From Taxawa tesnikishii (nom. ined.) (lineage: Eukaryota; Ascomycota; Dothideomycetes; Dothideales): a stretch of DNA of 64,000 nucleotides. The translations under genes and the position numbers were made by a program. Below, piece by piece: positions 12,901 to 24,411 of the stretch (position 1 is its first letter; each line of letters begins with the position of its first letter). The notes below the pieces were generated by a model. It did not search any database, had not been told where the DNA came from, and worked only from the letters and a program-made list of their open reading frames with translations. Location: contig JAPDRO010000018.1 in the NCBI GenBank assembly GCA_030247885.1, forward strand, positions 186,001 through 250,000. Reading direction: 5' to 3'.

Positions 12901-15900
12901 CTCTGGACGGTGGGACCAGGATTCGCGCTGGTTGCAATTCGCTTCCTACCATTTCGACGTCGCTGTGCTCGAACACTTCTGGAGCTGGAGCGTCGGAATC
13001 AGGCTGGTCTGCGCCCCGCGAGATCTCGTTCTCGAGGATCTCATGGGCATGATTGATGCCCTCAGGATCACCCATATCGATCTCACACCGTCTCTTGGCC
13101 GCTTGCTTGATCCTGAGATGGTCCCTAGCTTGCACCGCGGTGTGTTCATCACCGGAGGTGAAGCCGTAAAGCAAGAAATACTCGACGCTTGGGGCAGCAT
13201 CGGCTCGCTCTTCAACTTCTACGGACCCACAGAGTGCACCATCGGAGTCACCACTTTCCCAAGTATGCCCGATGTCGGCAAGCCTTCCAACATAGGCTGG
13301 CAGTTTGACAACGTCGGTTCTGTCGTGCTCGATCCTCAAACCCAACAGCCTGTTTTCCGCGGTGGTGTCGGCGAACTGTGCATTTTCGGGAGGTTGGTCG
13401 GTAAAGGCTATCTGAACCGACCTGACTTGACGAACGAGAGGTTCCCTTATCTGGAAAACATCGGTGAACGTGTGTACCGGACCGGAGACCTGGTCCGCTT
13501 ACTCCATGACGGCAGCTTCGACTTCCTGGGCCGCATCGACACCCAAGTCAAACTTCGCGGCCAACGTCTCGAGTTGGATGAGATCGACACGGTCATCCGC
13601 GATTGCGAGGGGATTGGAGACGTGGTGTCGTTGGTAACAAAACATCCGAAGCAGCAGAAGGATCAACTGATCAGTTTTATCGCATCGTCGTCTCGACGCA
13701 CGCATGGAAAGCCTGAGCTTGGCTCTTCAGATGAGGCACGAAAGTCCATAGATGCCGCTCGGGCTGCATGTGAGGAGAGTCTCCCTGGTTACATGGTTCC
13801 GACGCACTTCGTTCCTGTGCGTTACATCCCGCTCTCGGTCAACAACAAGGTCGAAGAGAAAGTATTGCGTGGACTGTACGAGGAATTGTCGGTCGGCCAA
13901 CTCCAAGACTATGCCGGAGAAGCCAGTAGCGAAGCCCCGTTCAGCGATAGTGAGCAAGTCATCTCGGCTGCCCTGGGGGCATTGCTGCATGTTGACACTG
14001 GAACTCTCGGCCCCGAGACCAACGTCTTCGCGCTAGGCCTTAGTTCCATCTCTGCCATTCAGTTCGCGCAGCAGTTAAAGAAGAGAGGCTTCCATCAAGC
14101 CCAGCCGGCGATGGTCATGAGAAATCCGACGATAAGACGGCTAGCTAAAGCTATTTCTGCTGTCTCCATGTCCGAATCCGGAGAAGTGACCGCAGCCAAG
14201 CAGACAATAGCTGCGTGCCATCAGCGGCACCTCAGCAATACAACAAAACAATTATCCTGCCTGCCAGAGGATATTGAGGCCGTCGCCCCGTGTACTGCTC
14301 TGCAGCAGGGCATCTTGTATCGCTCACTCAGCAGCGAGTCTTCGCTTTACTTCAATTCTTTCCTCTACAGTTTGAACAAGGTCGACTGCGGCAAGCTGAA
14401 GAACGCTTTCCAAGATCTGATCAACAACACACAGATCTTACGGACAGTATTCCTTGAGACAGACGAAGGATACATCCAGGCTGTTAGAGCATCGGCCCAC
14501 CTGCTCTGGCTTGATTGCAACATTCCGGAAGGTGAAGACAATGAAACCGTGCTCGCAGAACGCAAGAGCAAGTGGGCGGCATCCAATCGCCCGAACGTCA
14601 CAACGCCCTTCGAGGTTGTTCATGCTCAAGGACCGTCATGCTCCATACTTGAGATCCACATCCATCATGCGCTTTACGATGGAAATTCCTGGCAGCTGCT
14701 CTTGGAAAACGTCGCGCAGATCTATGATGGTAAGGATCAAGCCAATCCTGGAGGTTCCTTCGTCCAAAGTCTCCCATATGGACCACTGCGAACAACTGCC
14801 GGGGCCAAAGATTTCTGGACCCAACATCTTGCGCACTCAAAGCCTAAGCTGATGCCGTCTTTGATCGAAAAGCCGGCAGCAAGGGACAATGTGCACACAG
14901 CTACTCTGGAGGGTCTTGCAGCCGTGGATGAAGTGAGACGCGCTCTCAACGTGACCTTACAGGCGCTCGTACAAGCTGCATGGCTCGCCGTTCTTCGCAA
15001 ATACTATGAGGGGGCGCTTGGTGTGGTAGTCTCAGGCCGTTCCATCGATTACGAAGGAGCGGAAAACCTCATTGGGCCGCTCTTCAACACAGTTCCCTTC
15101 GATTTACATCCGTCCCCGGACCAATCGTGGCAAGACTTGGTAAAGCAGTGCCATGAGTACAATGTTTTAGCTCTTCCGTTCCAGCATACTCCACTTCGGG
15201 ATATCAGCAAGTGGTGCAAGAGGAGCCCTTCAGAACCGTTGTTTGATACTCTATTCGTGTTCCAGGGCCAACTGGGTGGACACAGCCGAGCTGATGAGCT
15301 GTTCGTTCCTATTGAGGATGACAGCTTCCAGGCAGATTATCCACTCTCATTCGAGGTTGGAGAAGACGCCGAACAGAACCTCAAAGTCACCGTCGCGGCT
15401 AAGGGCGACATATGCGACACGCGCAAGGCCGAAGATTTAATTGCTGAGTTCCGCGACGCGTTTTCTGCGATCATTCTCTCTCCACAATCATCCATCGGAA
15501 GGACCGTCGCTATCCCTGAACCCGGTTCAAATGCAAATGAGCAACCCAAGACGCATCAAGCGGACGTCAATGGTGTCGAAGACTTTGAATGGACAGCAGA
15601 GGCGTCAGTAGTGCGGCAGGAGGTTGCCCATATTAGTGGCATTGCCGAAGAAGACGTTGATGAACATGTGTCCATCTTCCAGCTCGGTTTAGATAGTGTT
15701 GATGCGGTCAGGCTCTCTTCCCGGCTCAAGAAGAAGTGTCTACAAGTCTCCGTCAGCTCGATCATGAAAGCGAAGACCATTCCGAAGATTCTCAAAGCCA
15801 GCAAGACGATGCGAGCGTCGGGAAGCGCGTCGTCTGAAGTCTCCTTCCTCAAGAATTTATCGCGGAAGCTTGCCGCGGTGGTCAAGAATTCCGTTTCTGA

Positions 15901-18900
15901 AGCCGAGAATATTGAATGCGTTCTTCCTGCAAGTCCTATGCAGGAAGCATTGGTTGGGGAGATGCTGAACTCTTCCTTCCACCGATATTTCAACCATGAC
16001 GTTCTGAGCTTGTCGGAAGATACTGACGCCGAGAGACTCAAGACTGCATGGCGGGATGTCATTGAGGCTTCTCCTATCCTACGGACAGCTTTCTGCCAAG
16101 TTGAAGATCCTGATCTGGATCTTACTTTCGCTCAAGTCATCACCAAGCCTGCTTCTTCCTGCTTAGTTGACCTTCACCTGGAATCGGAGGATGCAATTCA
16201 AGGCTACATGGAGGATGTCCGCCAGGACATGGCATTCGCAGCGCCACTCACTCCTCCATTCCGCATCTCTTTCCTGACGACTGGGGCGAATCGCTACATG
16301 ATCGTGTCTTTGGCGCATGCTTTGTATGATGGGTACAGCCTGGGGCTTCTGCATACGGATGTCCGGGATGCTTACAACAATCGATCTGTCCACCGGCCAT
16401 CTTACGATTCCGTTCTCGAGTCTGCGATGCAAACGTCAACCAACGATGCAGATTCTTTCTGGCGTACCATGCTCTCCGGAGCTAAGAGGACTCCATTCCC
16501 TCAGTCTCATGCAGCCAACAACGCAGAGATCACCACGCACCGTGAGGAGCGCATCAGCACTGTCTCCGCGGAAACCGTCACCAAATTCTGCAGAAAGCAA
16601 GGGATTACAGTCCAAACTCTCTGTCAGACCTCGTGGGCTTTGACTCTTGCTCATTACACGCAGACACTGGATGTCCTTTTCGGTATTGTTCTGTCCGGCC
16701 GTGACAGTCCGGAAGCACAAGAAGTCATGTTCCCGACCATGAACAGCGTGATCATGCGTTCAGTGATTCATGGCTCGCGACGAGAGATGCTCCAGTACAC
16801 GCAAAAGACTGTTGGGGACATTATGCAGTACCAGCAGACTCCACTACGACGGATACAGGCGATATGTCCCGTTCAGCGAAACACCCCAGACGGAGCAGAC
16901 CCGGCTAAAGCCAGTTCTTCCAACGCACTCTTCGACACCCTCTTCACGTATCAGAAGGACCCAGCGGACGATCACGAGCAGGAAAATTTGCTTTACGAGT
17001 CCATCAACGGTTCGTCTGACGTGGAATTTCCAGTAGCGGTTGAGGCCGAGATTGTCGCCGACAAGCTTGTTTGGCGCACTGCATGCAAAAACACTGTCTT
17101 CGATGCCGAGGGAGCCAGTAAGCTTTTACAGCATCTGGATCTGGTGGTCGACAAGATCGTCAACGAGCCGGGTTCGCCATCATTGGAGTTCACCCAACAA
17201 GTTATCAGCATCTGTGGTTTACCTGCTTTCCCGCGCAAGGAGCCGCGCTCCTCCGAAAACGTCGATACTGGTACTGGAGACTCGCGTAAGAAGGATGAGA
17301 GTGTGCAGGCCCTCTCTCCGATTGAGCTGGAGATCAGGAGCGTCGTTGCCAAGGTAACAAAGACACCGGAGCAGCAGGTTTCCAAGAACAGCGCCTTCCA
17401 AAACCTTGGTGTGGATTCCATCAACGCCATCAAGATCTCCGCACTGTTGCGCAAGTCATCTATAAGGTTAACCGTCAGTGAGATACTGCGGGCTGGTAGC
17501 ATCGGGAAGCTTACAGCAAGCGTGGGCACAAGCAAGTCCGCCGCAACTGATTCGGAGAGTCCAGATCAAACTATATTGGCTATACTCGCTCAGAAGGATC
17601 TCACCGCAGAGAAGTTGGGCTACGACCCTACCAACGTTGAAACCGTCATGCCAGCCACCTCGGGCCAGATCTACATGCTGAGCATGTGGCAAGTTTCCAG
17701 GGGCCAGCTCTTTTTCCCGGAGTTCAAGTACGTGTTGAAAGGAAGTCGTGACCTGGACGCCGTGCGCAATGCCTGGAACCGGCTGGTGTCTCAGCATGCC
17801 ATTCTCCGAACTGTATTTGCTCCTACTCCAGATGTCGACATCCCATTCGTCCAGATCGTACTGCGCCGCACCCAAGACTCATTTGTTGCCATTTCGAGAC
17901 ATCAGGACGGCGTCACCGGAGAGCTCCATCAGCCATTGGTCCAACTTCGAGCCGAGCAAGTCGACGGCTGTGTACGGCTGGGACTAAAGATTCATCATGC
18001 GTTGTACGACGCTGTAAGCCTGCCGCTTCTGATGCATGATCTGGAAAGCCATTGCAGAGGGGCCAACGCGCCTTCACCGGAGCGCAGCTTCGTCGACTTT
18101 CTCGCACCAAGCTACCGAGGCGACAGCAAGAGCAGGGTCAGAGACTTTTGGACCAAGTATCTGAGCGGTGCGAAGCCTTCACAGCTAGCTCCTCCGACGT
18201 CAGTTGATCGCAGGAGGGTCGAACACTTCAATCCAGCCGTGATGAAGATAGACCAGAACACCGAAGCGATCATGAGAAAGCAGGGTCTTACAATCCAGGC
18301 TCTATTCTTTGCCGCATATGCAAAAGTTTACGCTTCTCTTGTCGGCAACGCACCCCGAGAAGTGGTCCTGGGCATTTACCTCGCAAACCGGTCCCACCTG
18401 GACGACCTGTCGTCGCTGGCAGCACCCACCTTGAACCTCGTCCCACTGCAGATCGTGGAGCCGTTAAAGTCTGATACCGCCACCCTCGCTAAGCGCATAC
18501 AGGCGGACCTGCAAGAAATCAGCAGTCCGGAGAATTCCGGTGTCGGGCTGTGGGAGATTGCGCGCTGGACTGGGGTCAAGGTCGACACGTTTGTCAATTT
18601 CCTCAAATTGCCGGGCCGAGACGAGATCGATGAGGAAGAGAGAAGAGACGTTGTCGTCATTGAGGAGGTGGACGACGGGCGGGCTTCGGAAAGGAGAAGT
18701 CTCATGCATGAGCCGAGCGGAGAAGCGGTTGCATCGCCGGGACCGCTCCGATCGAACATAGTGAAAGATGTATACAAGGTACGTGAATTGTGTGATCTGC
18801 CGGAAAGGGCCTCGTGCTGATAGGGCGCAGTTCTCCCTTGACATTGAGGCGACTGTCGCTGATGGCGCCCTTGCTATTGGCGTTTTCGGGTGGGAGAGTA

Positions 18901-18974
18901 TGCTCGGTCTCGAGGAAGCGGAAGGGGTCGTGAAGGACTTGGCGGGAGTTTTGCGGGAAGGATTCATGGCATAG
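3984..18974 (+). CDS. sidC: Ferricrocin-type siderophore NRPS (SidC/NPS2 family), 15 domains
   Basis: Giant peptide synthetase expected to make the intracellular hydroxamate siderophore ferricrocin (cyclic Gly/Ser plus acetyl-hydroxyornithine) or a close ferrichrome. About 4,900 residues, domain order A-T-C-A-T-C-T-C-A-T-C-T-C-T-C: three A, six T and six C domains, as in SidC. A-domain cores are visible (YTSGSTG, YTSGTTG twice; YGPTEA, YGPSET, YGPTEC; final Lys in PSGKVD, SQGKID, VNNKVE). All six carrier serines are present (for example GLDSLRAI, GLSSISAI, GVDSINAI). C-domain active sites read HHALYD or HHAIYD, but the fifth is AHALYDG: the first His is lost and the catalytic second one kept. 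Introns: 4514-4572, 5707-5760, one of about 60-80 nt between 7256 and 7378 with unsure borders, 10331-10379, and 18779-18830. Start ATG 3984 gives MSPSRISS; the open frame extends further upstream. The frame breaks at 10241-10245 and in the T6 run 10554-10559, both near the end of the second C domain. No thioesterase is seen, as expected: fungal terminal C domains release the product. Confidence 0.9.
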
Positions 18975-19918
18975 ATTTCATTTCACATGTTGTCTGTTTG
19001 TACTATACGTACTGTAATCGTGTACTTCTCTGTTCCGTTCCCTTCACCGTTGCACCCGTGATGCACGACGTTGGCACCGAGAGAACTGACCGGTCGTCAC
19101 GGTCGGATGAGAAAGCGGTGGAAATATGGGTCAATTTTGCTTACCCAATGCCCACTCTGCTTGGGTCACGTCGATGGAAACCATGGATTGCTACACGATT
19201 TCAACACGGTCCACAGCACGGCATGGCATACTAAGCGAGCAACAGAGAAGGGCACTGCACCCGCAATACCGGAAAAGCAGGATCAGGTTGAGACAGCAAG
19301 GGGAGAAGAAGACGACGGACGAACGTACGTGCTTGGAAATCGATCAGCAAGACACACCAATGGTTACTCCTCTACAGAGCTCCATACTGAACGAGGATCC
19401 CGAGAGTCACATCTTCGAGTTTATCCGTCTCCACGACGTGGGAAGAGTTGGTTTGGACGAGAGTTCGAAGTCAGCGAGCGCGAGTGAGAAGTTTTTCTGG
19501 TCCTCGAGTCTTTGCATTGTTGGTGTAGGAGCGAACTCTGTCATCGGAGTTCTCTTTTTGCTTCTCGGATTGGATAGCCGCCCTACAAGCCGTTGTCCTT
19601 GTCACCCGGACCCCATCGTGGCAATATCCCAGCATCGAAGCATCAAGTGGTCGTTGACAGCCCGAGTGCTGAAAGAAAATTTTCATACATCGGAAGGGGG
19701 TATGTAAGTCCACCGTAACACATGCAAAAATCATCGCCAAAAAGAACGCCCTGCTTGCGTCTAAGAAGTGCTGTTATCCTAAACAGACAGCCGCCCGGTG
19801 TATGCAGTGCGCGTATCCCTTTCCCTCTATGGTATCTCCATGCTTCCTGAACGCCGCGCAAGAGAAACAAAAGCTCAGTATGACCCTCCTATTTCCCCGT
19901 CATTTCCTCGACTCACGT
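18975..19918. other. Spacer between NRPS and rhodopsin-domain gene (tail to tail)
   Basis: Two convergent genes end on either side. A 193-codon plus-strand open frame at 19126-19707 has no domain and unlikely composition, and I do not count it as a gene. Nothing else is visible beyond presumed 3' untranslated sequence. Confidence 0.6.
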
Positions 19919-21369
19919 TCAGAGTCGCTCATACACCACCGCCGGCAGCGGCGGCATATCCTTCTCGATATCCGCTCCGTGCGGCGCGTCCAGCTCCCGT
20001 TCCTCGGTGGTCGTGAACTCGACGCTCTTGCTGATACCGCCCCACTGCGACCCTCCTCCCGCTCTCTTGCCGAGTTTCGGCCTGGCGGCGTCCATGCTGT
20101 CGCGTCCCATGGACACGTCGGGGCTGACGATCTGTTCCTGGCTTCCCTTTCCGCGAAGCTCGAACGAGTCGTCGGATGAACTCGTGCTCTTGGCGTGCGC
20201 AGTCACCGTCGTCGTCGTGACGGCGCAGTCCTTTCTGGGGCGGAACTCGTCTAGGGCGTGGTTCTCGCTGCGGGTGCGCCAGCTGTATGCGCTCTGCTTC
20301 GTGGCGCTGCGACTCTGCTTCTTGGACCGTGACCAGGGGAGTACTGTGCCGGCGACGGAGAGAGAAGCCGGTTGCGCGCATGAATCGCTGGTACAGTGGG
20401 CGCAGTGTGGCGATTCCAGCAGCGGTGATGCCGATGCCGACTTCGACGGTCGTCCAGATGGCGACGTCGGTTGTTGACCAGAGAAAGTCGCCTTTGTAGT
20501 CCGCGAGAGTGTGGAGGTAAGGCATGCGTATGATGGTGGCAGTACTGCCACTGTTCGGGCGGGATTATGGTTAGCGGGCTTCAACAAGGCATCGATCAGA
20601 CCTAAATGGAAGACGTACATGGCTGCGAAGCCGAGCAGGAACATCACAACGCGCTTGGTGCGTTTGTTCATTTGCAAGTCCCGGACCACGAAAACGGGCA
20701 GAATTCCAAAGGTCCAGTCGGCAAGTGCGTTCAGAGCGGAGCATACGTAGGTCAGGTCGACAATCACTGTTGCGTTGATGCAGCGGCCCTCTGTGCCCTT
20801 GAGCTCCCACCAGAAGGAGATTGGCGAGCACTGCAACAGGACAACCAAGAAGTAAGGGATCGCGAAGCACATGGTGGCTACAGCAAAGATCCGGAGGATC
20901 CATCTGTGCATAGGCGTGACGGCAATCCGTAGCAAGAAGAGAGCGATCGAGACTTTCAGGACGGAGGTGGCCAGGATGTAGAAGAGCTCGCAGAAGAACC
21001 AATACTACAACAGCGATCAGGTTGTTGGATATAGCCAAACAGGCATGCGAATGTGCATACCTTTAGAGCTTTCTCGGCGTCGCTGGTTTCCAGGTCCCAG
21101 ATATGCTTTCCCGTCCCATGTGCATAACCTCCCAATTGGCACGCCAGGTACATGGTAAAAAGATTAAGCTGGCCAAGAGCGTCCAGTCGTCCGAACCGAA
21201 TGTCCGGAGAATGCGCGTCCTTCACAGTATCAGATGGAATATCCATGATGGAGGAAGAAGGTTGTATCCACTGAGCCTACCTGACGTAGAATCGGAGAGT
21301 CGTGGCAGTCCATGATAGCATGAAGAAAATGACAGCTACAGCCAGCACCTGGCTACTCCGGTCTTCCAT
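19919..21369 (-). CDS. Seven-TM rhodopsin-domain (PTH11-like) membrane protein
   Basis: Fungal integral membrane protein of the large rhodopsin-domain/PTH11-like class; ligand and role are unknown. Exons 21369-21281, 21219-21061, 21004-20619 and 20550-19919, introns of 61, 56 and 68 nt; the first intron ends in AAG, which is unusual. About 421 residues. Family hallmarks in order: an N-terminal helix ending TLRFYVRTRILRTFGS, then DDWTLLASL, GTGKHIWDL, a CSPISFWW loop, RCINATV, and the DFLWSTTDVAIWTTVE helix with the last segment GIGITAAGIATLRPLY. The polar Ser/Thr/Lys-rich tail ends in a SKSVEFTTTEE stretch typical of the family. The frame breaks at the A5 run 21157-21161 (one more base restores LASLIFFTMYLACQLGG) and again around 20350-20372 at the start of the tail. 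Its position beside the siderophore locus may be chance. Confidence 0.83.
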
Positions 21370-21486
21370 TATGAAGTGTGTATACAGACAAGGAAAGTGT
21401 TCAACAGTCGTTCATGTTCAGCAAGCTCGGTATCAGACGACGTATGCGAGAGTATAGCGACGAGTAAGAAAACAGTAAGAGCGCAA

Positions 21487-21530
<44 letters not shown>

Positions 21531-24411
21531 GCGCACAAGAGCCACAAGAGAGACGAATGGACCGGGGACGGTTGTAGTATGGGGCATGGTGGTAAGAAGA
21601 CGGGGCCAGCCTACATAATCACCCAAGTGCGCCGTTGCATCGATAGTACAGAGAGTATCAAGGACTAGAACAACAGCCCGTCCGGGGGTTCGTCGGACGT
21701 TGACTGCGATGGTCAACCATTGACCGCTTGGCGATGGCGAGGCGTCTTCAAGGGTTGAAAAACGTTGATTGGCTCGCTTGCAGGCCAACGCATGTGGGGG
21801 CGCTCCGAGCAAACGGCTTCCATTGGCCGCGTTCCTCATACACACACCAGAACGAGCTTCTCGAGTGACCGTCTTCACCGTCACTCTAACTACAGAGTTC
21901 GGCGTCAACTGTCTAGGACAACAAATGTCGCCGGCTCGTCCGTAGCGTCCCCATGCATGGCCATGCGAGCCTGCAGTCGAATGTCGTGGCTTGGGCCGCG
22001 TGGATCGAGCCATGGATGCTCGAGGACGTTTGCCATGGCCAAGGGGCAATGTGCTGTGCTTTGCTGTCGGTAGATGATGAGCAGGATGACATGCAGGAGG
22101 CCTAAGCGGGGCGCAAACCCTTAGTCGTGCGCTGCATATGCAGAAGGAGGAATGGTTGTTTCGGAACGGCGGCATAAGACACCATTGCCCTAGAAGCCCG
22201 GCCGGGCCCTGACGAAGGTTCAATAAGGTCGTGTTCATCGTCAATAGCCGCCGCCAATTCTAGTGAGTTTGCTCCCATTAACGTTCGGCTAACGCTCGCG
22301 CAGAGAGCATGGAGGGGCTGACTGGGCTTGAAAGAACAGGGGAATATCACAAATACGCGGCCTCGTGGCGCAATGTCTTTGGAGCTAGTCGTCTCCCGCT
22401 ATGCAAGAGAACATTCGGGCCGCATGCGAAGAAGAGTCGCAGGCCAGTTCGTCTAATGAGTGCATCGCGTGCAATGCGTGCGGTGCGTGCGGCGCGTGCA
22501 GTAGTAGGAGCAGCTGCCGATCCGACTCGACAGGCAGACGGCACGGCACAACATGCTCGAGCGCTCTGGACGGTTAACCACTTTGGACGCCTAGGTCCTC
22601 GCATTTGCTGCATTGGAACCCTTTTCAGCCTGTGCTCTGCTCCTCTATGCTGGCCAGACGCTCTGTCGTGCTCACAGAGGCGTCATCAGCGACAAAGTAC
22701 GGAATGTAGGTTAGCTGGCCGTTCGATAATGCCACCTCTGCCTTTCCTTTCCAAGAAAACTACAAACAGTTGGCCGAGGTTGTACGTTGAGCGAGTCAAA
22801 CGTTTGTCCTAGGGAAGAGGAAAAACCGAGGTCACCTTTCGTCGGCCCGTTCCGTTACACTCCTGCCGTGAGATGTGCGATGCAAGCGAGAGGTGCCATT
22901 TCAAGACATTTCCTCCGGGTCAGGCATCTGACTGCAGACAGGTGATGACGGCGGTGCGACAGCGGTGACAGCGCGGAGGAGGAAAAAGGGGCGGAGCGGA
23001 ACGCTTGCCTGCTAAAAGGCTGCTGCTTGCATCGCTTAAAGCGAGTTTTGACAAACGCCTTGAACACAATGCTCGGAGTGCGCGCCACGCGACATACCCA
23101 CACAACGTTTCCCTTCCTCGGCATCTGGAGAGCCGTAATTAGAAGCAGCGTGTGCACGCCTTTCGGTCCACCAGTCCACCATCACACTGAGCAGTGACGA
23201 CGACTGTCGCGAAGGTGGCAGACACGACACGGCACCGCAGTCGCTCAACAAGTTCTTCACCTGCCACCAAGGCGAGACCCTGTGTAAGATGCTATATCTA
23301 CCATTTCTTAATGCCTGCAACGCACGCCTCAGCGAGTCCGTGGTAAGTTCAGATTGACAGCGCATGATCGTCACGTCAACATTCCAGAAACCATTCGCCC
23401 GGTGACCGAGTCGGCTTCCAATTCGTTCGAAGCCCGCCGTCACTGTCCAAACAGTGGTACGCTACTGAGACCCAAGCCGTTTCCTTACCACCCTCGGTAC
23501 CGATGACCACCCTCGGTACCTGACGACCTCCACTCAGATCGACATATCGCAAGCCTCTCAGGGGTCTCTTGCTGGCCTCGACACAAGACCCATCCAGCAC
23601 AGACACACGAGTCTAAGCGCACTCTACATACGCACAAGCGAGAACCCAAACCTACTCGCATCAAAAAGTGTGTCTTGCCGGCGAAGGGGACTCGGCCCTA
23701 GCAGATCAACATAGCAAAAGCACTCGATGCGCCGCATATCGACATCGATGGATGGCTTTCAGCAAAAGGAACTCACAAACTGTGCGATCCGAAATGTCTT
23801 TCAGGCATCCCGCCCCTCACAATTTCGACCACCGGCACGTGCGTTAACCTTGCGGCGCGGGTTTCGACCATTGCTCGGTCTTCCCGGCCCTAGAAACCAG
23901 AACGAACCAGTCTTTGAAACACGTACATGTCACCCGACTCGCTGCTGACATGTGTTTTTCTGTTGGGGGCGTCAGAGGACACCTGCATGCTATAAGATCT
24001 GCACATACATCGTCCTCTTCGGGATCGCAGTAAGAAAAATCATGACTACATCTGCCCCATGAGAGGAACCTGGCAAATTCTCGGCACGAATGGGACGACT
24101 GTCCATTCATTGGGTTCCAAGAGCGATCAAGCTGCTCCGTGTACGTCCGTATAGCGGGACCAAAACGAACCTTTCCCAGTGATGCAGGCAACCGCTACAG
24201 CAGCACACGAACCCAACAATGCACGCTTCTCACTCCCGTCATCTTCTCCCTTTGGGTGGTTCAAGCAACGCACAACCGGTTCCCATCCACGCTCTCCGTC
24301 TCCACCGAGGGTTTACCATCGCGCCTAGGGGGCATTGCCTCTGCTCTGCTCCACCCCACTCCTCCCATTCCCGCTTTCCCCCTTCCTCCTCCTCCTCCTC
24401 CCTCCCCCTCT
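21370..24411. other. Gene-poor stretch upstream of rhodopsin-domain gene
   Basis: Three kilobases with no reading frame that I can tie to a protein family or splice into a gene. It holds a GA tract (21490-21527), a degenerate GTGCG-rich stretch near 22460-22500, and a short direct repeat CACCCTCGGTACC near 23490-23520. The start of the rhodopsin-domain gene lies at its left end and the 3' end of arp9 at its right. Confidence 0.55.
21490..21527. repeat. (GA)n microsatellite
   Basis: About 19 perfect GA units, 120 bases upstream of the rhodopsin-domain start codon and so probably in its promoter or 5' leader. Confidence 0.9.

Noticed and set aside
19126-19707. 193-codon frame with one hydrophobic stretch downstream of sidC
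   Set aside because: No domain, no splice support, and it lies in the 3' flank of two convergent genes.
21369-22244. 291-codon minus-strand frame upstream of the rhodopsin-domain gene
   Set aside because: Composition is Arg/Thr/Leu low-complexity, partly coded by the GA tract, with no domain; it is promoter or leader sequence.
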